From: Biomphalaria glabrata
Taxonomy: Eukaryota; Mollusca; Gastropoda; Planorbidae
Direction: 5' to 3'
Length of the DNA: 64,000 nucleotides
Assembly: GCF_947242115.1 (NCBI RefSeq)
Contig: NC_074717.1
Span: forward strand, 36,124,201 to 36,188,200
Of this stretch, positions 55,595 to 64,000 are shown piece after piece; within the stretch, counting starts at the first letter, position 1, and each line of letters starts with the position of its first letter. A program made the position numbers and the translations under genes. Below the pieces are notes generated by a model. It saw nothing but the letters and a program-made list of their open reading frames with translations, did not search any database and was not told the DNA's origin.

Positions 55595-56690
55595 ACATTG
55601 TTTTTGCGTTTTGTCTGTCAGTCGGTCTGTCCGTTATCTTGATATAAAAAAAACAACTAAAAGTTATTAAAAATTGATTAACCTTTATTTTACGTTTCAA
55701 AACATCGCAATAATTTTTAGGTATGAACACAATTGAAAAGTTTATATAATAGATTGTTCCGGATGTTTGTATAAATAGTAAAAGAAAAAGAGAATTTCAG
55801 ATAAATGTAATACCGTTAATTAAATTTTTTGGATGGTCTCGTATAAAAATTAGATGTACTACAGCCACGTGGAGAGATTTTCATACCTTACTTTGGTGTT
55901 TGGATTCTGTTTTCCTTAAAAATCGGAACATAATATTAACGATAATTAGATTTTTTAATGTTTTAGGTAGAAAGTTAAATGTACTGTAAGAGAGTAGTGA
56001 GTTAAAATATTTTTCATAAAAATCCGTAAAAACATTATTTCGTAAATGAGAAGATTATTTGTTTATTAATTAGAAGAGGGAGTTCAAACAATTATTTGGC
56101 GTTAGTAGATTTTTAAATAAATTCGGAAATTTCTGGCGACGATTTGTAAGAAACAAAATCCGGAACTTTCTTTATCGATTACAAAACTTCTATGTTATGT
56201 TTTACAAGAAAATTAAATGTCTAAAAAGTAATTTTCAGTAATCAATTCTAGTAAATTACTTTTTTTAAAAGCCTTATGCGATTTCAAACAATCATTAGGC
56301 ATAATTCATGTTTTATAAAACAATATCCGGAACATTTTTACACTTAATGAAATATAAGTCAGTATAGAGATTATGATTTAGCATTAATATGCTATTTACA
56401 TAAAAAACGGAACAACATATTATTGATAATGTGTTTTTGCAACGTTTAAGCATGGAAATTGAATGCAATATAAGTTAGAAGAGCAAACAAACATTTGTTG
56501 GCGTTGATTAGTTTTGCACAAAAAAATCCGGAACAATCAATTTTAGATACTTAAAACTATTGAGATGTTATGGGAGGAACATTAAAGGGTAAATCAGATT
56601 TTCAATAGCTTTTAGAGTTCTAGTTTTTTAAATCTAATCGTGACGGACAGACCGACCAACAGACAAAACGCACAAAAATAAGCTTCTTTT
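55595..56690. repeat. Degenerate tandem array between inverted flanks
   Basis: The left flank ttttgcgttttgtctgtcag and the reversed right flank tgtgcgttttgtctgttggt, each followed by cggtctgtccgt, form an inverted repeat. Between them aatccggaac-like words recur about every 110-150 bp (near 55755, 55922, 56020, 56155, 56325, 56410, 56527), so the interior is an old tandem array. Probably a non-autonomous element whose body is the array. No ORF. Confidence 0.6.
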
Positions 56691-57224
56691 ATTCGGATGG
56701 GGGCACTAAACAAAAAATAAATAAAATCTGATTTTTAAAAAAAGTTTAAGGAATTGGTTTAGCAACTGATCATGTTGCGACGTTACGCTACTGCACGAAA
56801 ATCGCTGCATAAAAAGTCCATTTAAAAAAATGTGCGTGATATTTACATACAAAGTGCATTATTAGCCTTTATAAACAAACAGAAATGTTTTCTTTTAATT
56901 TTAGCAGCTAGTTGACCAGAAAAAACGTCTTTAACTATTATTTGTATTTGTTGTAAACATTTCCTGTACATTTTAAAAATATATTTGACTTAGTGATACT
57001 GAAAATACACAAAAATTGTCCATCTTTGTTAGCATATTGTAACATTGCCTCCCTTACATTTACGTAATTGTTTTAGAATTGGTGTATTTTTATGAAAAAA
57101 TCGCTTGCATAATTAATTTTATAAATTAAACGGTTTGCTTTTAGAAAACCAAAAGTAGCCGTTGCACCTAAACTTTTCAAGCCGGATTTAATGATGAAAT
57201 AATATTTTTCATATCTCTTCTAGT

Positions 57225-57330
57225 TTTCGAGATCTGAGTGTGACAGACGGACAGACGGACAGACGGACAGACGGACAGACGGACATTTTGCACAAACCTA
57301 ATAACGGCTTTTTCCCCTTACGGGGGCCGC
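57225..57330 (+). repeat. Element end with (GACGGACA)n
   Basis: Five gacggaca units, then tttgcacaaacctaataacg and ctttttccccttacgggggc. The acggacag stretch resembles the flanks of 55595-56690. Confidence 0.6.
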
Positions 57331-57424
57331 TAACAAGCAAAATATTTTTAAAATATATTTAAAAAAAAAACAACAACAAAGCTTATGTAATGGAAAAAGC
57401 TGCAAAATCACTGCCATATATCGC

Positions 57425-57800
57425 AATAATTAATTACCACTAATCGATTAACTAATTGGCTAATATTTGTGTTCACTCGTATGAAAAGTCATCGACTATA
57501 AATAACAATGCTGAAAGTCAACTTGATTTGAGAAGGGAAGTTGGAGAAAAAACGTGTACAAAAGGTAAGAATGGGAATAACTCCACATATACAGCCACAT
57601 GTCTTTAAAAGTAGCATTTATTTTCCTTTATCGATACCAAACAAAATAATTAATTACCAATACTTAATTAACTAATTGGTTAATGTTTTAAAATTGATTC
57701 ATGTTGCTAAGTACAACAAATAATGGGGTAAAGTTTCAACTTTGTACTAGAATAGACAACTAGGCTAAGTGAGTTGATATAAGCTTGGTAACAATTAACC
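57425..57800 (+). repeat. Dispersed (CAGA)n-ending repeat, two partial copies
   Basis: Copies at 57425-57565 and 57640-57800 share aattaattaccactaatcg/aattaattaccaatactta and tgattcatg; the 3' CAGA block is eroded in both. Confidence 0.6.
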
Positions 57801-58132
57801 AAGAATTAAATATACACATGACTGATTTTTTATGTCTTGTTATGTTAGTAATTGTAGACAAAATGTTTCCAGTTATGTAGAGTATATTTGTGTTTGTTTG
57901 TTGGAGATGTGAAAAAGAAAAAGGTCGCATGCTTATCTAAATATAACCATCTAGCCCTTAGCTTGTCATAGGAATGCAAATCAATTTTTTAAAGCAAGAT
58001 TATCTTTCTTTTATCAAGTTGGGCATATCCCTTTTAGTGTCATCAATGTCCAGAGAGGATAATGAGTCAGACAGCCATCAAGTCAGATTCGTGGTTTTAG
58101 CTAGACGTTGTAATCTTATCTAGTGTAAGCCT

Positions 58133-58158
58133 GTCAGTCAGTCAGTCAGTCAGTCAGT
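58133..58158 (+). repeat. (CAGT)n microsatellite
   Basis: Six perfect gtca units after cctgtca. Confidence 0.95.
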
Positions 58159-58344
58159 GATTACATTAAGTTTTTTGTCGTCTACGCTGCAATTCTTTTC
58201 TCTCATATCTTTAATGCAAACAAAACATGCAAAAGAAAAAATAATACTATTTTTAAAAACCAAAGCTTAGCTATGGGGAAGTAACTGCTAATTAATGCCA
58301 TTTATCTGAAAATTGCAGGGTTTAGCTTTCCTTTTGGTATATGA

Positions 58345-58715
58345 AATAAAATTAATTAATTAGTACTAAATGATTAGCTAATCGGTTAATTTTTTGGATT
58401 GATTCGTGTAGTGTTATCGACTAGGAATAATTATGCACAATTTCAATAGGAAGTGGGAGAAAAAAAACGTGTCAAAACGTAATAAGGGGACTAAATATAT
58501 ATATATACATCTCTCATTAAGTAGCATTTATTCTCTTTTTCGAAATCAAACAACATAATTAATCACCAACAATTAATTAACTAATTGTTTAATTTTTATA
58601 ATTGATTCATGTCTTGTCAGGTACAATGGATGATTGTGCAAAGTTTTAACTTGAACCAAAAAATGGGAGAAAAAACATTCATTTTACCAGACAGTGAGCT
58701 CACATAGGCGTTGTA
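58345..58715 (+). repeat. Dispersed (CAGA)n-ending repeat, two copies
   Basis: 58345-58485 and 58530-58715, sharing attaattaactaattg words, ttgattcatgtcttgtcagg and gggagaaaaaacat; the second ends ttaccagacagtgag. Confidence 0.65.
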
Positions 58716-59183
58716 AAAAAAAAAAGAAAGAAGATATGTATGTACTATGTACCCTTTCAAAACTTTCTGACTCTAGTTGAACGTTTGGACAGTCTAATCT
58801 TCTCATTGATACTGTTTCATTCATACATAAGGTAAAGTAAAAAATAAAACTAAATACATAGCGCAATAGAATCAAGACCGAAATAAAAGAACTATTGAAT
58901 TATGACTTAATGGGCATTAAAATAGAGGCGCTAGCTTTCATAAGTTGTACATTAGGGGTAGACATACAAACTTAGTCAATGTTATTTTATTATTGAAGTA
59001 ATAAATTACAATGACCAGGTTTTTAATTCATATTTCTTGATCAATTTGTCCTTTTGTCTGAATGCCAGAATATAATTGTAAGTGTCTATTAGATCTAGTT
59101 CGAGCTAGTCTTTAAATGTAACATACACATTTAAAGTGTTGTTTATAAAGATACCAAGGAACTGTATATGTTGTGATTACAAC

Positions 59184-59189
59184 TTTATT
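59184..59189 (-). terminator. Polyadenylation signal candidate
   Basis: AATAAA on the minus strand, about 210 nt beyond the stop of the gene at 59398. Confidence 0.4.
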
Positions 59190-59397
59190 GAAGATAATAT
59201 GTGAATTCCCATCTTCTTACACTTTTGATATTATTGATCTTTTTAGAGTCAACCAAAATTGCATAAATTTATATTTATAATCACAAAGCCCGAAATTGAT
59301 TAATAAAAGTCACTTTTCTGCTTATACATCATATTAAACAGAAAGAATTATTACATTATTTAACTTTCAAATTTTGGTTTAAATAATAGTTATGTCT

Positions 59398-60207
59398 TTA
59401 CATAAAATTGAATACAGTTATGTAACTTAGAACTACAGTAATGAGATTCCAAGTTAAGATCGACGCATCACAAGCAGCTTCTTTAAGAGTGGAGAACTCA
59501 GCAGAAGTGCAGCCTCCTGCGCTGGTAAAACACGTTTCCGTGCTGTCGGTGCCAACTTTGATGTTGAATGCGTCACAGTATCGCTCCTGAGCGACCATAG
59601 CTTTAGCGTCATCGCTTCTACCACCACAGTATGAGATCTTAGACTGGCACGCTTGGGTGGTGCCGAGCACTGCGTTCGCAAACTTTTGATCTGCTGATGT
59701 GTTGTTATTGGCGCAGGCTGCTGACTGTAGTCTGTTGAATTCATCTGATGTACACCCTGAATCCGGGTTAGTAAGACACGACTTCAGAGAATTCCCATTC
59801 AGATCGATGTTCATGAGAATGCAATATTTCTCTTGTTGCTTCATCAGAATGCCACTGATAGAGTCTTTAATGCAACTAAAGCCGCTGCCTTGACAATTCG
59901 CTGACACGTTGTTGAAGGCATTGTAAAAACTGGTTTTGGCATCACTGCTGCTTCGACTCCCGCTGCTTTGACCACACGTAGCTGATTCAATATTGTAAAA
60001 CTCCAATTCTGTACAGAAGCCGTTGACTACAAGCGTTAATTTTGCTGCTGATGTAGAAGTTAAACTATTGCAGTTTGAAATCTTGTCACTGTAACCTGAG
60101 TGGTCAATGGTTGTCTGACAGGCGGATGAAAGGCTAGTAATATTTATGGCAGAGACCAGGTATGAACAAACTATCAGGCTGACCATCAATTTCATCAGTA
60201 CAGACAT
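59398..60207 (-). CDS. Three-domain Cys-rich GPI-like protein
   Basis: 269 aa from the ATG at 60207, chosen because it follows a splice acceptor by 6 nt and starts a clean signal peptide (MSVLMKLMVSLIVCSYLVSA); 17 more upstream codons are open but lie in the presumed intron. Domain 1 is degenerate and ends FCTELEFYNIESATC. Domain 2 is C-x6-C-x16-C-x14-C-x7-C-x12-C (NCQGSGFSC to SDEFNRLQSAAC) and domain 3 is exactly C-x6-C-x16-C-x14-C-x6-C-x12-C (ACQSKISYC to SAEFSTLKEAAC). Sequons at NIT, NVS and NTS. The tail LTWNLITVVLSYITVFNFM is hydrophobic and uncharged, as for GPI attachment, after small residues DAS. Domain 3 and the tandem unit of 5224-13083 have identical Cys spacing over their last six Cys. 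Function unknown. Confidence 0.87.
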   Translation of the reverse strand: MSVLMKLMVSLIVCSYLVSAINITSLSSACQTTIDHSGYSDKISNCNSLTSTSAAKLTLVVNGFCTELEFYNIESATCGQSSGSRSSSDAKTSFYNAFNNVSANCQGSGFSCIKDSISGILMKQQEKYCILMNIDLNGNSLKSCLTNPDSGCTSDEFNRLQSAACANNNTSADQKFANAVLGTTQACQSKISYCGGRSDDAKAMVAQERYCDAFNIKVGTDSTETCFTSAGGCTSAEFSTLKEAACDASILTWNLITVVLSYITVFNFM

Positions 60208-60213
60208 TGTGAT

Positions 60214-60232
60214 CTGTAGAGTTTTAAAAAAC
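60214..60232 (-). other. 3' splice acceptor before 59398-60207 gene
   Basis: Minus strand gttttttaaaactctacag ends six nt before the ATG at 60207. The pyrimidine run is interrupted by aaaa, so it is weaker than the others. Confidence 0.5.
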
Positions 60233-60521
60233 GTAGTAGTATAAATAGATATTAACAAAATAAATCTTGAATAACGAATTAGAAACGGAACCGAAAGCTA
60301 ACAATTTCTTAGGGGCAAAGGTCACGAGGTCACATTCAAAGTAGATAAAACGAAAGCTACTAAAACAAAGTTTAACGTGCAAACTCAGTGATGGTCTTGA
60401 CTTGATGGTCTTGTTCATGGGCGCATCGAAGAAAATTGAAACCAGTTTTTAGAAAAAAATAATTCAAAGCTTATATTAACTTACTCTGTACTGTCTGGAT
60501 ACTGGCAGGATTCTATTACAT

Positions 60522-61868
60522 CAGTGATTCTCAAATTTATTCGGTCGGCGGGCCACTTTAATTTCCAACAATCGTCTCGCGGGCCAAATCAACAGAACAG
60601 TAAAAAGAACGGGAAATAGACAATAAACCATTTTTATTAGATACCAGTGAATCTAGTACTTACATTGATTCATGAAAGTGTATCCGAAACCAACTTTTAA
60701 ATATCCGGCTGCATAGATGAGACGCCGAGTTGGAGCCCTGAATATAGAACTCTATGTGTTCGTCCGTGAGACGATTACGTAATGTCACCGATTCATCACT
60801 GAAAAGGTTTTGTTCTCACAAATAAGTCATTATTGGTATCATCGTTAACGCGTTCGAAGATTTAGAAATTTTTCTGCAAGCAAAATAGAGTAGAAATTCA
60901 TTATATGAATCACCTGAAATTTGTCAAGAAGGGATGTTTAGCTTTGTAAGTCAATTCCAGTTGAAGCTCTGTCTTCGCACTTGACACATTGGCCGCAGAT
61001 AGATTTTCGAAACGACGAACATTGTTCAATCTGAACACGATCATCATCGCCTGGTTCAGACTGAACAGCTTGACACATAGACTTTGCTGGTGAATAATTC
61101 AATAAAGCAACCGAGGCTGGGTCCATTTGACTCAACAACTTTTCTAATAACTCTTGCTGTCAAGTATACTTATCCCACCATCAGTAGTCACTTCCACTAA
61201 TTTCTCCCAAGCAAGACAAAGATCCTCTGTGTTGATTGAAACTTCTTTGACAGGACTTTGCTAGTGTTGGTCCCATGCATGCTCCTCATAGCTACTAACT
61301 TCTCTGATTTTAAAACTGCTGTTTTTTTTTTACCGCGAATAAATGCCAAGATTTTTAGCGGTATATATCTTCAGCGGCAATAGAAAACCTTTCGAAAACT
61401 GGTTTGTCTATTTTAATGGGGATATCTACCCATATTTTCATCTCGTCTTGTATTGTTAAGAGAAAAGTTGACAACGCCAAAAGGATTCTTTATTTCGGAA
61501 CACAGTTCATTAGAAAACCTTTTTATTTTGGCATTCGACGTCGGACATTTTTTTTTCGTAAATATTCTCAGCAATTCTCCTTTCTAGTTGAAATATAGCA
61601 ATCGCGTCTCAAACTGAAAATGCCAATAATTTATTTATGTGTTTGGTTTCACAAAACTAATCATGTCCTTTAAAGAAACAACTCTATCTTTATAAAACAA
61701 AATATGGTGGTACCAATCCATTTACACTAACGTAGAGAAATATACTTTTTTCTGAAACTTTTTTTTACGAAAGGGGATTTTCTACACTTTTGCAAACGTT
61801 GCGGTGGGCCGTATGGGGCCACGTCGCGGGCCAGATGTGGCCCGCGGGCCGTATTTTGGGCATCACAG
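60522..61868 (-). mobile_element. 1347-bp hAT copy with exact 8-bp TSD
   Basis: The left end cagtgattctcaaatttatt...cggcgggccac and the reversed right end ctgtgatgcccaaaatacgg...gcgggccac form an imperfect TIR. TATTACAT flanks both sides exactly (60514-60521 and 61869-61876). The minus strand encodes pieces of a GTF2IRD2/ZBED-like transposase: KLVAMRSMHGTNTSKVLSKK near 61300-61240 and, in another frame, LAWEKLVEVTTDGGISIL near 61215-61160, which matches the family pattern SMHGT-TG...WEKLV-VTTDGAP. It is internally deleted and carries frameshifts, so it is a dead copy, from the same broad family as 16293-18045. Confidence 0.82.
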
Positions 61869-61889
61869 TATTACATGTATTGTCCTCGC

Positions 61890-61998
61890 CAATAAATGGT
61901 TGTGGGAAGTTTTAACTTGATTCGACAATGAGTGTGGGAGAAATACGTTGTTCAAACTTTTTTAACGGACAGAGTGAATTAATATAAGCTTTAAATAA
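61890..61998 (+). repeat. Dispersed (CAGA)n-ending repeat, eroded
   Basis: ggttgtgggaagttttaact, tgagtgtgggagaaatacg and gagtgaattaatataagctt; lies immediately outside the hAT copy. Confidence 0.55.
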
Positions 61999-62236
61999 TC
62001 AGGAAAATATTCCAAGAGTAAGGAATAAGCATAATCTAAAGGCAGAACAGTTGCCGTAAAGATTCGGTCGGTTTAGGTTCGCTTGTTGCTGTCTACCTGA
62101 TAAGCACCTACGTTCTTAGACCAGTTCCAGTGAAGTTTATTTAATGATTGAATTGCTATGGAAACTACAGAATACCCGTGTCTGTTGTTGTCTTCGGTGT
62201 CCTCTATCTTCTCTGTCATGGTAAAGTTTCGAAATC

Positions 62237-62286
62237 GTGACTCAGAGCAATCGTCATAGAAGGCCTGGACACTGACCTGCAACGTC
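62237..62286 (-). repeat. Inverted flank of the minisatellite, left arm
   Basis: tagaaggcctggacactgac pairs with the reverse of 63061-63084. Read outward on the minus strand it encodes QVSVQAFYDDCSESRF within a 75-codon frame; see the right arm. Confidence 0.7.
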
Positions 62287-62298
62287 GCAACCTGTGCC

Positions 62299-63058
62299 AC
62301 AGCACACAGGTGTTTACCACGTCACACAGGTGTTTACCACAGCACACAGGTGTTTACCACAACACACATGTGTTTACCACAGCACAGGTGTTTACCACAG
62401 CACACAGGTGTTTACCACAGCACACAGGTGTTTACCACTGCACACAGGTGTTTACTACAGCACACATGTGTTTACCACAGCACAGGTGTTTACCACAGCA
62501 CATAGGTGTTTACCACAGCACACAGGTGTTTACCACAGCACACAGGTGTTTACCACAGCACACAGGTGTTTACCACGTCACACAGGTGTTTACCACGTCA
62601 CACAGGTGTTTACCACAGCACACAGGTGTTTACCACAGCATACAGGTGTTTATCACAGCACACAGGTGTTTATCACAGCACACAGGTGTTTACCACGTCA
62701 CACAGGTGTTTACCACAGCACACATGTGTTTACCACAGCACACTGGTGTTTACCACGTCACACAGGTGTTTACCACGTCACACAGGTGTTTACCACGTCA
62801 CACAGGTGTTTACCACGTCACACAGGTGTTTACCACAGCACACAGGTGTTTACCACAGCACACAGGTGTTTACCACGTCACACAGGTGTTTACCACGTCA
62901 CACAGGTGTTTACCACAGCACACAGGTGTTTACCACGTCACACAGGTGTTTACCACAGCACACAGGTGTTTACCACGTCACACAGGTGTTTACCACAGCA
63001 CACAGGTGTTTACCACGTCACACAGGTGTTTACCACGTCACACAGGTGTTTACCACGT
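62299..63058 (+). repeat. 20-bp minisatellite, 38 copies
   Basis: Unit acagcacacaggtgtttacc, with a second type acgtcacacaggtgtttacc that occurs in irregular alternation, increasingly toward the right. A few copies have acatg, aggtg without the first caca, or ttatc. Because 20 is not a multiple of three and the unit has no stop, all three plus frames are open with a 20-residue period; these are by-products. Confidence 0.97.
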
Positions 63059-63060
63059 CG

Positions 63061-63106
63061 CTGGTCAGTGTTCAGGCCTTCTATAAAGAGTGGTCTCGCT
63101 CAGATT
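63061..63106 (+). repeat. Inverted flank of the minisatellite, right arm
   Basis: ggtcagtgttcaggccttct matches the reverse complement of the left arm at 21 of 22 bases over the core, and more weakly for another 20 bp. Read outward on the plus strand it encodes LVSVQAFYKEWSRSDF, similar to the peptide of the left arm. Confidence 0.7.
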
Positions 63107-63189
63107 TTTTTTTGTTTTTTACAACACCTCTATTCAAGTCAGAACTTCATGGAATCTGTAACCAGCCAGGAACCAGTCTGAACCCATCC

Positions 63190-64000
63190 TGGATGCTCAT
63201 CTCAAAAACGGTTCAAACGATTTTCCTAAAAATTTAACAGTTGATGTATATTGTTGAGAAAAGAATAACTAGCTTTTTGGCCACACTGGGAAAACTCTAA
63301 TTAGACCGTTATAATTTTTCAAAGTAAAAAAAAATGTAAATTTGGCTAAAGAATAAATCTAGGTCTAGATCCAACATCGTTCTTGAAAAGAGTATCACGT
63401 TCGGGAATTTCCGAATGTAAGGCATTATCGATTCAATTAATGTTAAGGAAAGTTTTGAGCATCGTCATCTTTGTCTAGATTAAAAGGCCAAAATCTATAT
63501 CATTAGGATTATTCAATGAAAGCAAAAAACTTTGTTTATTAAATTTAAAGTTGCATTAACTTTATTGATAGTTTATCTAAGCTTTGCTTATATTGTTACG
63601 TAAATCTAATTTAGATAGCGTCTAGTTCTATATCTAGAGAAAGATCTAGAATTCTAGATCTAGACTAGATCTTTCGAAGTAGATCTATATCTAGATCTTA
63701 AAAGTTCTGCGTGTAATGAACGTACCAATAATTAAAAGATATCTTATAGAATACACGCGCTTGTTTTCCTGGTAGGATCGTTCGATTCAGAACCTGAGGT
63801 GTCAACTAATTTCATACCCAATTGGAGCTAAAATTTTGTTTAAAATATTTTATTTTTGTAAGCTGTAGAATTAAGGTATTATCTTTAAAAACATTATTTT
63901 CAAAATGTTTCCCTTGTTAACTTTAGAATCTTAATTGTGTCTTAATGTTTGTCTTGAATGGGTTTGCACTACTAGTGAAGAATATGAATTATGAACTACT
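63190..64000. other. AT-rich right end of the window
   Basis: Contains a tctagatc-rich patch at 63605-63700 and no gene I can support. Confidence 0.4.

Noticed and set aside
5207-60232. Spliced-leader trans-splicing at the five acceptors
   Set aside because: The acceptors next to ATGs would fit, but I know of no established spliced leader in gastropods and no leader gene was seen here. Ordinary cis-splicing of a 5' UTR exon is the simpler reading.
62294-63237. Three overlapping 243-295-codon plus-strand frames with a 20-residue period
   Set aside because: The 20-bp unit has no stop in any frame, so all three frames are open; no signal peptide, no splice context, and the peptides have no protein-like composition.

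Overview
The window looks like nuclear DNA of a heterobranch gastropod, most likely a freshwater pulmonate snail. It is AT-rich, has eukaryotic splice sites and AATAAA signals, and is crowded with tRNA-derived SINEs, an abundant dispersed repeat ending in (CAGA)n, LINE fragments and hAT ends of a kind I associate with snail genomes. Placement below gastropod is inference. Genes are sparse: five confident protein-coding loci, all predicted to be secreted or cell-surface proteins, plus one gene relic and a few doubtful exons.

Main result: four of the five genes (5224-13083 plus; 35182-35985, 40626-41450 and 59398-60207 minus) belong to one family built from a cysteine domain that I do not recognise. 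Its spacing is C-x6-C-x16-C-x14-C-x6-C-x12-C, with an acidic-E-F-x2-L motif before the last Cys. The three minus-strand genes each carry three diverged copies (about 270 aa, signal peptide first, a GPI-like hydrophobic tail in two of them). The plus-strand gene carries 26 almost identical 285-bp (95-aa) units plus one diverged terminal unit, joined by Ser/Thr-rich linkers, so it reads as a very large beads-on-a-string glycoprotein. Units 8 and 22 have the same Gly-to-TGA change. A decayed piece of the same domain lies 1.4 kb downstream. The fifth gene (19332-20171 minus) is a small mucin-like, probably GPI-anchored protein with ten TTASNVSLT repeats. All five coding regions are uninterrupted at the 5' end and begin 0-20 nt downstream of a good 3' splice site, so each probably has a non-coding first exon further upstream.

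Layout: 0-5 kb SINE and LINE debris; 5.2-13.1 kb tandem-unit gene; 13.1-19.3 kb relic, 0.56-kb polypurine tract, decayed hAT transposase, R4-like LINE tip and a TIR element; 19.3-20.2 kb mucin-like gene; 20-35 kb repeats (LINEs, solo LTR, SINEs, three tandem arrays); 35-41.5 kb two three-domain genes; 42-59 kb repeats including a 3.7-kb hAT-like element with nested insertions, a CRE-bearing 146-bp tandem array and an inverted-flank array; 59.4-60.2 kb third three-domain gene; 60.5-61.9 kb hAT copy with exact 8-bp target duplication; 62.3-63.06 kb 20-bp minisatellite between inverted flanks.

The protein genes plausibly work at a mucosal, haemocyte or secretory surface, but nothing in the sequence fixes a function.
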